This document shows, one piece after another, positions 21,627 to 34,682 of a DNA stretch of 64,000 bases. This stretch comes from Sipunculus nudus. Taxonomy: Eukaryota; Annelida; Sipuncula; Golfingiida; Sipunculidae. The position numbers were made by a program, and so were the translations under genes. The notes under the pieces were generated by a model that did not search any database, was not told where the DNA came from, and saw only the letters and a program-made list of their open reading frames with translations. How positions within the stretch are numbered: position 1 is the stretch's first letter; each line of letters begins with the position of its first letter. The stretch lies in assembly GCA_026874595.1 (NCBI GenBank), contig CM049310.1:84047056-84111055 (forward strand). Direction: 5' to 3'.

Positions 21627-22867
21627 TGTAACCATGACATCTCGTGACGATCATCAAAGAGAAAGGCGGGGTTCAACATATGACCAGCAGGCAAGGCTAT
21701 GCAGGGACCGGGAATCCTCCTGCATATTATAACAGGCCGGACGCGTAAAATAGAAAAATAAATACCCAATAAAAAAAAAGAATAAATTGCTTTGTTTTGT
21801 GTTGTATGAAGTTTTAAATCATCACCGTAATATGTCATGATAACAATAAATGGGCAGGACAAATGTATATAATAACAATAAAACATGGTCAGGTGTCAAG
21901 TTTTGTAATATTTATATGTGACAGTCGTGCGCCGGTCTTCATAAACTTATATTTGATTATGCTCCGACAACAATGTAGGCGATACGCCGGAACGTTGTTC
22001 ATGTCAGGCCCCGTGTTATTTCATCTCCATGCATAAAAGCGAAACCGCAGACCAACGGGTGTAAACACTACCTCAGCTGTTTTAAGTTGCAGTTTCCAGT
22101 ATTCAGTGTTTTAAAGACGGGAGGATTTAGCACAGGGCAGAGACTGGTTTTTGAAGTGATTGGCTGGTGCAAGTGTGACGTCACGAACTTTATTTGTAAA
22201 TGAACAAAATCTAGCAGCACATGTTGGTTGTTTTAATTTATTCCTGCTTATCCTGAAAAAAAAAGCTGAACCAGTTGCGCAACCTCTTGTGGTGTGTCTG
22301 TGTGTGGTTTATTTTATTTGGGAACCAGGTGTGATCATTCGTTGGACATAAAATATTATAAGGGGGCCAGGCGTCGGCCGACAGAGGAAGCGGACTTTCA
22401 TATCACTTGTGTAGAGCGTTAGCGACATCTGGTGGTGGCGCCGTGAACTATATGTTTGCTTCAAGTCCACGTGGTATAAATATGATTTTCTGGATCTTTA
22501 TAAATAGAGCACAAGACTATTGGCTTGGACCACACATGGATATATTATAAAAATCCCGGTCTATATATGAGCATTATTATGATTTCGTAACATTAAAATT
22601 TATTTGCCGGTGACACCTATACGACTTGTGTGAGCCAGAGGATCATCTTAGTGTGAGCCGGTAAACCACAAGGGTGTGACATCGACGCCGAGGGTGTGTG
22701 TATGTAAGCCCTGACAGAGACCATCTGTGCATGCGCCTTTTTTATTGAGCTTATATAGATGATAGTGTAACTAGGTTGTTTTTTAACACTTCCTTTGAAT
22801 AAACGTTCTGGTTTTAAAACATTCTGTGTTCTCTTTTGCAAACACAATAAAAGCCCACTGGACGGCT

Positions 22868-24068
22868 TGTCTGTGAACCAAAGACCACCTGTGTGATAGT
22901 CAGTGGACCACTGGTGTGTAAGTCCAGTGGACCACCTGTGTGTGAGCCAGTGAACTACCTGTATGAGAACCAGTGGGCCACCTGTATGAGCTCGCGGACT
23001 ACCTTTGGATGGGATAGGAGGTAGTTTTCTGTATGCCGGCGGACCACCTTTGTGTGAACCGTGGACCACTTGTGTGTGAGCTAGTGGACCAACTGTGTGA
23101 CCCCGTGGACTAACCTTGTATGAGCCAGCTGCACGTGAGCCAGCCGACCATCTTTGTGTGAACCAGTGGACCACCTGTTTGTCAGCCAGCCGACTGTCTG
23201 TGTGTGAACCAGTGGACCACATGTGTGTGAGCCAGTCAACCATTTGTGTGTGAACCACAAGTGTGTAAAAGTGGACCAACTATGATTGAGTGTACAGACT
23301 ACCTGCATGTGAACCAGTTGACCACCCGTGCGTAAGCCAGCCGCCCATCTTTGTGTGAACCAGTGGACTTCCTGTGTGTGAGCCAGTCGACTATTTGTGT
23401 GTGAACCAGTGGGCCAACTGTGTGTGAGCCAGTCGACCATTTGTGTGTGAACCAGCGGACCACCTATCCGGGATCGCCACGGGGAAGACCTCTTGTGTGT
23501 GAGCCATATGACAACCTGCATGTGAACCAGTGGGCGGCCTGTGTGTGAGCCAGTTTACCACCTGTGGATGAGCCAGTTGACTACCTGTCGGGAATCGCCA
23601 TGAGAAGACCACCTGTGTGTGAGCCAGTGGACAACCAGTGTGGGAGCCAGGTGACAATCTGTGTGTGAGCCAGTGGACCACCTGTGTGTGAACCATTGGA
23701 CCACCTGTGCGTGAAACGGTGGACCACCTGTGTCTGAGCCGGTGCACCATCTGTGTGTGAACTTGTGGACCACCTGTATGTGTGCCAGCGGGCCACCTGC
23801 GTGTGAACCAGTGGACCACCTGTGTTTGAGCCAGTCGACTATTTGTGTGTGAACCAGTGGACCACTTGTGTCTGAGCCAGTGCACCATCTGTGTGTGAAC
23901 TTGTGGACCACCTGTGTGTGTGCCAGCGGACCACCTGTATGTGAGCCAGTGGTCCACATGTGGGTGAGTCGGTGGACCACCTGTCGGGGAACATGTGTAT
24001 ATCGGCTTTGGGAAGACCACCTGTGTATGAGGCAGTGTACCACCTGTGTGTGGGCCAGTGAACCACCA
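22868..24068 (+). repeat. Delta 23-bp minisatellite array, unit 3
   Basis: About 52 monomer lengths. Its left part is nearly the same as the unit 2 array, and its right part carries an extra block of monomers near 23690-23880. Confidence 0.92.
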
Positions 24069-24446
24069 GTTAGTGTGACTGCGCCGAGTAGCTGATATTA
24101 CACGTTGAATTACCGTTGTGTTCCGGTTGGCAAAGACAATATATGCTGATATTAGAGAGGGCCGCTCGAGTCATATGAGAGGCTTAGTATAATCATCAAT
24201 ACTAGAATAATGTACCTTTCCATTCAGAGTGTGACAGATGTCCTTACTAGTTCAGCCACTAAGAAACTGGACACAGTGTGGCGTACTTTCTCATAGAGGG
24301 CGCTGCGATAGCACCGTCGTCACATAACTAAAGGTTGACGGGAAAATATGGAAAAAGACGCCCCTTAAAACTCGCTTAGCGTCGTTTCCGAAAATTGAAG
24401 AACAAAAAATGACATTTCACAGCCGCCGCCTCAGTGTTTTTTTTCT

Positions 24447-24584
24447 GTTATTATAAATATCATTATAATAATAATAATTATTATTTTTTATTATTATTAT
24501 ATTTAGTATAAGTATTATCATTGTTATCATTATTATTATGATTATTATTTTTATCTTTATTATAATTATCATTATTATTTTTTA

Positions 24585-24616
<32 letters not shown>
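24447..24616 (+). repeat. Beta trinucleotide tract, unit 4
   Basis: An imperfect AAT/ATT repeat, nearly identical to that of unit 5 apart from repeat number. Confidence 0.9.
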
Positions 24617-25814
24617 TTGAAAATAAAAAGTGAGCCTTTTTTTGTGAATTGTTTTCTTTTATTACAGTGTGTTTATGTATTGTTTATATTTCATTATAAA
24701 GGCCACAGAGGACTTGCGTGACATAGGTCGAGTGGCAGCACTGTCAATCAAAATATAGGTTGTTTTTTTTAGTGTTACTATAATAATATTTTCATCTTTC
24801 TCTTATTATAATTTCTGTTACGTTAATGAGTAACTATTTTAGTTATAATATCATTAATGATAATAAATATATACAGTATTATAGAATGTGCTTCAATTAA
24901 CCCAGAAATAAGGCAATCATATGGCTTTATATGATAACTTTGTTGAAACATAACATAAAATTCATTGTGATAAAAATAACATACTTTATTTCATCATTTG
25001 AAGTCAGAGCAGCACATGTGTGATCGTCGCGTATAAAGTTAAAATCTTCAAATATTCATGAAACTTGAATATAAACATTATTACGAGAATATATAAAAAT
25101 ATCCGAAATAAGGGTTGAACATATAAGAATATTATATTTGACATTTAACGAAGCATCAATTTTTGGTATACAGGCGTTTGTTAACAAAGTAACGTCATGA
25201 ATAACGTCATGGCCGACGAGTAAAATTTGAAGTGATTAACATACCACACCGCTACATGTATACAATATACAACCTATTTTTGTATACACCTTCGTATATA
25301 ATATAGAATAATTATAATATTTACGAAATTGGGTACATGACTGGTAAAAAAACCTGATAAAAACTTAAACTGGCCTCTTACCGAAAAATAATGGTTCGTT
25401 GAAAATCCCGCAATCAGAAGTCTCTCTAGCGCCTCTTATTTCCATATAAACAGAGTATGTGTATACAGAGTCCTACAGAGCTGATACATGAACCCCATAC
25501 GATGTTTCAAGTATGATTTTTTCCAATACATCGGGTTGATTTTATCATTCTTCGGTAATACCAGTCCGTATATTGTCTGAGAAGTGAGCTATACAGGTCA
25601 AAGTTGACATGGCCTACCTCCGTCGTCTCCCAATGTACTTGTGAATCATTGCAGAACCCGGAAACCTGGTCCAGTCTCTTCTTCGTGATCCTTTATATAC
25701 TACAGTCTTTGTAAACAAACTGTTTCATAACTTACCAGCGCAATAAACGATACAAAGACAGAGACAGCACAAATAATATGTCCGTCGTCCACTGCGCAAA
25801 TGTATCATTTGATG

Positions 25815-25860
25815 GTCGTTATAGCGACGATATTTAAATATTTCAACTATGACGTCATAG
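25815..25860. promoter_or_regulatory. Palindrome cluster with CRE-type site, unit 4
   Basis: All three palindromic words are present, with the spacing used in the other units. Confidence 0.65.
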
Positions 25861-27097
25861 TGTAACCATGACATCTCGTGACGATCATCAAAGAGAAAGG
25901 CGGGGTTCAACATATGACCAGCAGGCAAGGCTATGCAGGGACCGGGAATCCTCCTGCATATTATAACAGGCCGGACGCGTGAAATAGAAAAATAAATGAA
26001 CAATAAAAAAAAGAATAAATTGCTTTGTTTTGTGTTGTATGAAGTTTTAAATCATCACCGTAAAATGTCATGATAACAATAAATGGGCAGGACAAATGTA
26101 CATAATAACAATAAAACATGGTCAGGTGTCAAGTTTTGTAATATTTATATGTGACAGTCGTGCGCCGGTCTTCATACACTTATATTTGATTATGCTCCGA
26201 CAACAATGTAGGCGATACGCCGGAACGTTGTTTATGTCAGGCCCGTGTTATTTCATCTCCATGCATAAAAGCGAAACCGCAGACCAACGGGTGTAAACAC
26301 TACCTCAGCTGTTTTAAGTTGCAGTTTCCATATTCAGCATTTTGTGACGGGAGGATTTAGCACAGGGCAGAGACTGGTTTTTGAAGTGATTGGCTGGTGC
26401 AAGTGTGACGTCACGAACTTTATTTGTAAATGAACAAAATCTAGCAGCACATGTTGGTTGTTTTAATTTATTCCTGCTTATCCTGAAAAAAAAAGCTGAA
26501 CCAGTTGCGCAACCTCTTGTGGTGTGTCTGTGTGTGGTTTATTTTATTCGGGAACCAGGTGTGATCATTCGTTGGACATATAATATTATAAGGGGGCCAG
26601 GCGTCGGCCGACAGAGGAAACGGATTTTCATATCACTTGTGTAGGGCGTTAGCGACATCTGGTGTGGCGCCGTGAACTATATGTTTGCTTCAAGTCCACG
26701 TAGTATAAATATGATTTTCTGGATCTTTATAATAAAGCACAAGACTATTGGCTTGGACCACACATGGATATATTATAAAAATCCCGGTCTATATATGAGC
26801 ATTATTATGATTTCGTAACATTAAAATTTATTTGCCGGTGACACCTATACGACTTGTGTGAGCCAGAGGATCATCTTAGTGTGAGCCGGTAAACCACCAG
26901 GGTGTGACATCGACGCCGAGGGTGTGTGTATGTAACCCCTGACAGAGACTACCTGTGCATGCGCCTTTTTTTATTGAGCTCATATAGATGATAGTGTAAC
27001 TAGGCTGTTTTTTAACACTTCCTTTGAATAAACGTTCAGGTTTTAAAACATTCTGTGTTCTCTTTTGCAAACACAATAAAAGCCCACTGGGACGGCT

Positions 27098-28160
27098 TGC
27101 TGTGAACCAAAGACCACCTGTGTGATAGTCAGTGGACCACTGGTGTGTAAGTCCAGTGGACCACCTGTGTGTGAGCCAGTGAACTACCTGTATGAGAACC
27201 AGTGGGCCACCTGTATGAGCTCGCGGACTACCTTTGGATGGGATAGGAGGTAGTTTTCTGTATGCCGGCGGACCACCTTTGTGTGAACCAGTGGACCACT
27301 TGTGTGTGAGCTAGTGGACCAACTGTGTGAACCCGTGGACTAACCTTGTATGAGCCAGCTGCACGTGAGCCAGCCGACCATCTTTGTGTGAACCAGTGGA
27401 CCACCTGTTTGTGAGCCAGCCGACTGTCTGTGTGTGAACCAGTGGACCACATGTGTGTGAGCCAGTCGACCATTTGTGTGTGAACCACAAGTGTGTAAAA
27501 GTGGACCAACTATGATTTAGCGTACAGACTACCTGAATGTGAACCAGTGGACCACCTGTGCGTAAGCCAGCCGACCATCTTTGTGTGAACCAGTGGACTA
27601 CCTGTGTGTGAGCCAGTCGACTATTTGTGTGTGAACCAGTGGGCCAACTGTGTGTGAGCCAGTCGACCATTTGTGTGTGAACCAGCGGACCACCTATCCG
27701 GGATCGCCACGGGGAAGACCTCTTGTGTGTGAGCCAGATGACAACTTGCATGTGAACCAGTGGGCGGCCTGTGTGTGAGCCAGTTAACCACCTGTGGATG
27801 AGCCAGTTGACTACCTGTCGGGGATCGCCATGAGAAGACCACCTGTGCGTGAGCCAGTGGACAACCAGTGTGGGAGCCAGATGACAATCTGTGTGTGAGC
27901 CAGTGGACCACCTGTGTGTGAACCATTGGACCACCTGTGTGTGAACCAGTGTACCACCTGTGTCTGAGCAAGTGCACCATCTGTGTGTGAACTTGTGGAC
28001 CACCTGTGTGTGTGCCAGCGGACCACCTGTATGTGAGCCAGTGGTCTACATCTGGGTGAGTCGGTGGACCACCTGTCGGGAACATGTGTATATCGCCTTT
28101 GGGAAGACCACCTGTGTATGAGGCAGTGTACCACCTGTGTGTGGGCCAGTGAACCACCAG
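27098..28160 (+). repeat. Delta 23-bp minisatellite array, unit 4
   Basis: About 46 monomer lengths. A reverse-strand frame of 230 codons runs through it (27311-28003) only because of the 23-bp period. Confidence 0.92.
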
Positions 28161-28541
28161 TTAGTGTGACTGCGCCGAGTAGCTGATATTACACGTTGAA
28201 TTACCGTTGTGTTCCGGTTGGCAAAGACAATATATGCTGATATTAGAGAGGGCCGCTCGAGTCATATGAGAGGCTTAGTATAATCATCAATACTAGAATA
28301 ATGTACCTTTCCATTCAGAGTGTGACAGATGTCCTTACTAGTTCAGCCACTAAGAAACTGGACACAGTGTGGCGTACTTTCTCATAGAGGGCGCTGCGAT
28401 AGCACCGTCGTCACATAACTAAAGGTTGACGGGAAAATATGGAAAAAGACGCCCCTCAAAACTCGCTTAGCGTCGTTTCCGAAAATTGAAGAACAAAAAA
28501 TGACATTTCACAGCCGCCGCCTCAGTGTTTTTTTTCTGTTA

Positions 28542-28675
28542 TTATAAATATCATTATAATAATAATAATTATTATTTTTTATTATTATTATATTTAGTAT
28601 AAGTATTATCATTGTTATCATTATTATTATGATTATTATTTTTATCTTTATTATAATTATCATTATTATTTTTTA

Positions 28676-28712
<37 letters not shown>
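28542..28712 (+). repeat. Beta trinucleotide tract, unit 5
   Basis: An imperfect AAT/ATT repeat ending in a pure ATT run. Confidence 0.9.
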
Positions 28713-28713
<1 letters not shown>

Positions 28714-29916
28714 TTGAAAATAAAAAGTGAGCCTTTTTTTGTGAATAGTTTTCTTTTATTACAGTGTGTTTATGTATTGTTTATATTTCATTATAAAGGC
28801 CACAGAGGACTTGCGTGACATAGGTCGAGTAGCAGCACTGTCAATCAAAATATAGGTTGTTTTTTCTAGTGTTACTATAATAATATTTTCATCTTTCTCT
28901 TATTATAATTTCTGTTACGTTAATGAGTAACTATTTTAGTTATAATATCATTAATGATAATAAATATATACAGTATTATAGAATGTGCTTCAATTAACCC
29001 AGAAATAAGGCAATCATATGGCTTTATATGATAACTTTGTTGAAACATAACATAAAATTCATTGTGATAAAAATAACATACTTTATTTCATCATTTGAAG
29101 TCAGAGCAGCACATGTGTGATCGTCGCGTATAAAGTTAAAATCTTCAAATATTCATGAAACTTGAATATAAACATTATTACGAGAATATATAAAAATATC
29201 CGAAATAAGGGTTGAACATATAAGAATATTATATTTGACATTTAACGAAGCATCAATTTTTGGTATACAGGCGTTTGTTAACAAAGTAACGTCATGAATA
29301 ACGTCATGGCCGACGAGTAAAATTTGAAGTGATTAACATACCACACCGCTACATGTATACAATATACAACCTATTTTTGTATACACCTTCGTATATAATA
29401 TAGAATAATTATAATATTAACGAAATTGGGTACATGACTGGTAAAAAACCTGATAAAAACTTAAACTGGCCTCTTACCGAAAAATAATGGTTCGTTGAAA
29501 ATCCCGCAATCAGAAGTCTCTCTAGCGCCTCTTATTTCCATATAAACAGAGTATGTGTATACAGAGTCCTACAGAGCTGATACATGAACCCCATACGATG
29601 TTTCAAGTATGATTTTTTCCAATACATCGGCTTGATTTTATCATTCTTCGGTAATACCATTACCAGTCCGTATATTGTCTGAGAAGTGAGCTATACAGGT
29701 CAAAGTTGACATGGCCTACCTCCGCCGTCTCCCAATGTACTTGTGAATCATTGCAGAACCCGGAAACCTGGTCCAGTCTCTTCTTCGTGATCCTTTATAT
29801 ACTACAGTCTTTGTGAACAAACTGTTTCATAACTTACCAGCGCAATAAACGATACAAAGACAGAGACAGCACAAATAATATGTCCGTCGTCCACTGCGCA
29901 AATGTATCATTTAATG

Positions 29917-29962
29917 GTCGTTATAGCGACGATATTTAAATATTTCAACTATGACGTCATAG
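29917..29962. promoter_or_regulatory. Palindrome cluster with CRE-type site, unit 5
   Basis: All three palindromic words are present. The base before GGTCG is changed (TTTAATGGTCG), outside the palindromes. Confidence 0.65.
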
Positions 29963-30133
29963 TGTAACCATGACATCTCGTGACGATCATCAAAGAGAAA
30001 GGCGGGGTTCAACATATGACCAGCAGGCAAGGCTATGCAGGGACCGGGAATCCTCCTGCATATTATAACAGGCCGGACGCGTGAAATAGAAAAATAAATG
30101 AACAATAAAAAAAAAGAATAAATTGCTTTGTTT

Positions 30134-31287
30134 TGTGTTGTATGAAGTTTTAAATCATCACCGTAAAATGTCATGATAACAATAAATGGGCAGGACAAAT
30201 GTACATAATAACAATAAAACATGGTCAGGTGTCAAGTTTTGTAATATTTATATGTGACAGTCGTGCGCCGGTCTTCATACACTTATATTTGATTATGCTC
30301 CGACAACAATGTAGGCGATACGCCGGAACGTTGTTTATGTCAGGCCCGTGTTATTTCATCTCCATGCATAAAAGCGAAACCGCAGACCAACGGGTGTAAA
30401 CACTACCTCAGCTGTTTTAAGTTGCAGTTTCCATATTCAGCATTTTGTGACGGGAGGATTTAGCACAGGGCAGAGACTGGTTTTTGAAGTGATTGGCTGG
30501 TGCAAGTGTGACGTCACGAACTTTATTTGTAAATGAACAAAATCTAGCAGCACATGTTGGTTGTTTTAATTTATTCCTGCTTATCCTGAAAAAAAAAGCT
30601 GAACCAGTTGCGCAACCTCTTGTGGTGTGTCTGTGTGTGGTTTATTTTATTTGGGAACCAGGTGTGATCATTCGTTGGACATATAATATTATAAGGGGGC
30701 CAGGCGTCGTTGCGTTGTATGAAGTTTTAAATCGTCACCGTAATATGTCATGATAACAATAAATGGGCAGGACAAATGTACATAATAACAATAAAACATG
30801 TTCAGGTGTCAAGTTTTGTAATATTTATATGTGACAGTCGTGCGCCGGTCTTCATACACTTATATTTGATTATGCTCCGACAACAATGTAGGCGATACGC
30901 CGGAACGTTGTTTATGTCAGGCCCGTGTTATTTCATCTCCATGCATAAAAGCAGACCAACGGGTGTAAACACTATCTCAGCTGTTTTAAGTTGGAGTTTC
31001 AAGTATTCAGCATTTTGTGACGGGAGGATTTAGCACAGGACAGAGACTGGTTTTTGAAGTGATTGGCTGGTGCAAGTGTGACGTCACGAACTTTATTTGT
31101 AAATGAACAAAATCTAGCAGCACATGTTGGTTGTTTAATTTATTCCTGCTTATCCTGAAAAAAAAGCTGAACCAGTTGCGCAACCTCTTGTGGTGTGTCT
31201 GTGTGTGGTTTATTTTATTTGGGAACCAGGTGTGATCATTCGTTGGACATATAATATTATAAGGGGGCCAGGCGTCGGCCGACAGAG
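30134..31287 (+). repeat. 577-bp tandem duplication inside gamma
   Basis: TATGAAGTTTTAAATC at 30141 recurs at 30718, an offset of 577. The second copy differs at a few positions, for example a 6-base loss in GCATAAAAGCGAAACCGCAGACC near 30947. It is therefore not a copy made only last. Confidence 0.9.
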
Positions 31288-31768
31288 GAAGCGGACTTTC
31301 ATATCACTTGTGTAGGGCGTTAGCGACATCTGGTGTGGCGCCGTGAACTATATGTTTGCTTCAAGTCCACGTGGTATAAATATGATTTTCTGGATCTTTA
31401 TAATAAAGCACAAGACTATTGGCTTGGACCACACATGGATATATTATAAAAATCCCGGTCTATATATGAGCATTATTATGATTTCGTAACATTAAAATTT
31501 ATTTGCCGGTGACACCTATACGACTTGTGTGAGCCAGAGGTTCATCTTAGTGTGAGCCGGTAAATCACCAGGGTGTGACATCGACGCCGAGGGTGTGTGT
31601 ATGTAACCCCTGACAGAGACCATCTGTGCATGCGCCTTTTTTTATTGAGCTCATATAGATGATAGTGTAACTAGGCTGTTTTTTAACACTTCCTTTGATT
31701 AAAAGTTCAGGTTTTAAAACATTCTGTGTTCTCTTTTGCAAACACAATAAAAGCCCACTGGGACGGCT

Positions 31769-32893
31769 TGCTGTGAACCAAAGACCACCTGTGTGATAGT
31801 CAGTGGACCACTGGTGTGTAAGTCCAGTGGACCACCTGTGTGTGAGCCAGTGAACTACCTGTATGAGAACCAGTGGGCCACCTGTATGAGCTCGCGGACT
31901 ACCTTTGGATGGGATAGGAGGTAGTTTTCTGTATGCCGGCGGACCACCTTTGTGTGAACCAGTGGACCACTTGTGTGTGAGCTAGTGGACCAACTGTGTG
32001 AACCTGTGGACTAACCATGTATGAGCCAGCTGCACGTGAGCCAGCCGACCATCTTTGTGTGAACCAGTGGACCAACTGTTTGTGAGCCAGCCGACTGTCT
32101 GTGTGTGAACCAGTGGACCACATGTGTGTGAGCCAGTCGACCATTTGTGTGTGAACCACAAGTGTGTAAAAGTGGACCACTTATGATTGAGCGTACAGAC
32201 TATCTGCATGTGAACCAGTGGACCACCTGTGCGTAAGCCAGCCGACCATCTTTGTGTGAACCAGTGGACTACCTGTGTGTGAGCCAGTCGACTATTTGTG
32301 TGTGAACCAGTGGGCCAACTGTGTGTGAGCCAGTCGACCACCTGTGGATGAGCCAGTTGACTACCTGTCGGGGATCGCAATGAGAAGACCACCTGTGTGT
32401 GAGCCAGTGGACAACCAGTGTGGGAACCAGATGACAATCTGTGTGTGAGCCAGTGGACCACCTGTGTGTGAACCATTGGACCACCTGTGTGTGAAACGGT
32501 GGACCACCTGTGTCTGAGCCGGTGCACCATCTGTGTGTGAACTTGTGGACCACCTGTATGTGTGCCAGCGGGCCACCTGCGTGTGAACCAGTGGACCACC
32601 TGTGTTTGAGCCAGTCGACCATTTGTGTGTGAGCCAGTGGACCACCTGTGTGTGAACCATTGGACCACCTGTGTGTGAACCAGTGTACCACCTGTGTCTG
32701 AGCAAGTGCACCATCTGTGTGTGAACTTGTGGACCACCTGTGTGTGTGCCAGCGGACCACCTGTATGTGAGCCAGTGGTCTACATCTGGGTGAGTCGGTG
32801 GACCACCTGTCGGGAACATGTGTATATCGCCTTTGGGAAGACCACCTGTGTATGAGGCAGTGTACCACATGTGTGTGGGCCAGTGAACCACCC
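31769..32893 (+). repeat. Delta 23-bp minisatellite array, unit 5
   Basis: About 49 monomer lengths. Inside it, a block without the GGGGATCGCCACGG long monomer is joined to the block seen in unit 3, so the internal order is a recombination of the arrays of units 3 and 4. Confidence 0.92.
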
Positions 32894-33267
32894 ATTAGTG
32901 TAACTGCGCCGAGTAGCTGATATTACCCGTTGAATTACCGTTGTGTTCCGGTTGGCAAAGACAATATATGCTGATATTAGAGAGGGCCGCTCGAGTCATA
33001 TGAGAGGCTTAGTATTATCATCAATACTAGAATAATGTACCTTTCCATTCAGAGTGTGACAGATGTCCTTACTAGTTCATCCACTCAGAAACTGGACACA
33101 GTGTGGCGTACTTTCTCATAGAGGGCGCTGCGATAGCACCGTCGTCACATAACTAAAGGTTGACGGGAAAATATGGAAAAAGACGCCCCTTAAAACTCGC
33201 TTAGCGTCGTTTCCGAAAATTGAAGAACAAAAAATGACATTTCACAGCCGCCGCCTCAGTGTTTTTT

Positions 33268-33438
33268 TTCTGTTATTATAAATATCATTATAATAATAAT
33301 AATTCTTATTTTTTTATTATTATTATATTTAGTATAAGTATTATCATTGTTATCATTATTATTATGATTATTATTTTTATCTTAATTATAATTATCATTA
33401 TTATTTTTTATATTATTATTATTATTATTATTATTATA
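33268..33438 (+). repeat. Beta trinucleotide tract, unit 6
   Basis: An imperfect AAT/ATT repeat of the subfamily A form. Confidence 0.9.
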
Positions 33439-34636
33439 TTTGAAAATAAAAAGTGAGCCTTTTTTTGTGAATTGTTTTCTTTTATTACAGTGTGTTTATG
33501 TATTGTTTATATTTCATTATAAAGGCCTCAGAGGACTTGCGTGACATAGGTCGAGTGGCAGCACTGTCAATCAAAATATAGGTTGTTTTTTTTAGTGTTA
33601 CTATAATAATATTTTCATCTTTCTCTTATTATAATTTCTGTTACGTTAATGAGTAACTATTTTAGTTATAATATCATTAATGATAATAAATATATACAGT
33701 ATTATAGAATGTGCTTCAATTAACACAGAAATAAGGCAATCATATGGCTTTATATGATAACTTTGTTGAAACATAACATAAAATTCATTGTGATAAAAAT
33801 AACATACTTTATTTCATCATTTGAAGTCAGAGCAGCACATGTGTGATCGTCGCGTATAAAGTTAAAATCTTCAAATATTCATGAAACTTGAATATAAACA
33901 TTATTACGAGAATATATAAAAATATCCGAAATAAGGGTTGAACATATAAGAATATTATATTTGACATTTAACGAAGCATCAATTTTTGGTATACAAGCGT
34001 TTGTTAACAAAGTAACGTCATGAATAACGTCATGGCCGACGAGTAAAATTTGAAGTGATTAACATACCACACCGCTATATGTATACAATATACAACCTAT
34101 TTTTGTATACATCTTCGTATATAATATAGAATAATTATAATATTTACGAAATTGGGTACATGACTGGTAAAAAAACCTGTAAAAACTTAAACTGGCCTCT
34201 TACCGAAAAATAATGGTTCGTTGAAAATCCCGCAATCAGAAGTCTCTCTAGCGCCTCTTATTTCCATATAAACAGAGTATGTGTATACAGAGTCCTACAG
34301 AGCTGATACATGAACCCCATACGATGTTTCAAGTATGATTTTTTCCAATACATCGGCTTGATTTTATCACTCTCCGGTAATACCAGTCCGTATATTGTCT
34401 GAGAAGTGAGCTATACAGGTCAAAGTTGACATGGCCTACCTCCGCCGTCTCCCAATGTACTTATGAATCATTGTAGAACCCGGAAACCTGGTCCAGTCTC
34501 TTCTTCGTGATCCTTTATATACTGCAGTCTTTGTGAACAAACTGTTTCTTAACTTACCAGCGCAATAAACGATACAAAGACAGAGACAGCACAAATAATA
34601 TGTAAGTCGTCCACTGCGCAAATGTATCATTTGATG

Positions 34637-34682
34637 GTCGTTATAGCGACGATATTTAAATATTTCAACTATGACGTCATAG
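34637..34682. promoter_or_regulatory. Palindrome cluster with CRE-type site, unit 6
   Basis: All three palindromic words are present although neighbouring bases vary (TATGTAAGTCG for TATGTCCGTCG just upstream). Confidence 0.65.

Larger units (their letters stand above)
19922..24154 (+). repeat. Macrosatellite unit 3 (subfamily A, 4.23 kb)
   Basis: The first complete canonical unit. It starts with GAGAGGGCCGCTCGAG, has alpha to about 20213, beta, gamma from about 20373 to 22865, and delta. CTATGACGTCATAG is at 21613-21626 and GTGACGTCAC at 22175-22184. Subfamily A markers include CATAACTAAAGG in alpha and GACCAGCAGGCAAGG in gamma. Confidence 0.92.
24155..28245 (+). repeat. Macrosatellite unit 4 (subfamily A, 4.09 kb)
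   Basis: A canonical unit close to unit 3. CTATGACGTCATAG is at 25847-25860 and GTGACGTCAC at 26405-26414. The CCACGTGG site is altered to CCACGTAG at about 26696. The delta array is shorter than in unit 3. Confidence 0.92.
28246..32979 (+). repeat. Macrosatellite unit 5 (subfamily A with internal duplication, 4.73 kb)
   Basis: A canonical subfamily A unit, but 577 bp of gamma occur twice in tandem (30134-30710 and 30711-31287). The junction reads GGCGTCGTTGCGTTGTATG. GTGACGTCAC therefore occurs twice (30508-30517 and 31078-31087), while CTATGACGTCATAG occurs once (29949-29962). Confidence 0.92.

Noticed and set aside
21491-21886. Reverse-strand frame of up to 131 codons in gamma, seen in most units
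   Set aside because: Its ends vary with frameshifts and stops among units (67 to 131 codons). It spans the palindrome cluster and AT-rich DNA, and differences between units are not arranged as in a coding sequence.
22160-22351. Repeated short forward frame in gamma (also 26390, 30493, 38751, 46377, 51596, 56785, 62169) that looks like a conserved hydrophobic peptide
   Set aside because: It has no ATG start. It crosses an A run whose length varies between units, shifting the frame in several. Conservation is explained by tandem duplication of the DNA.
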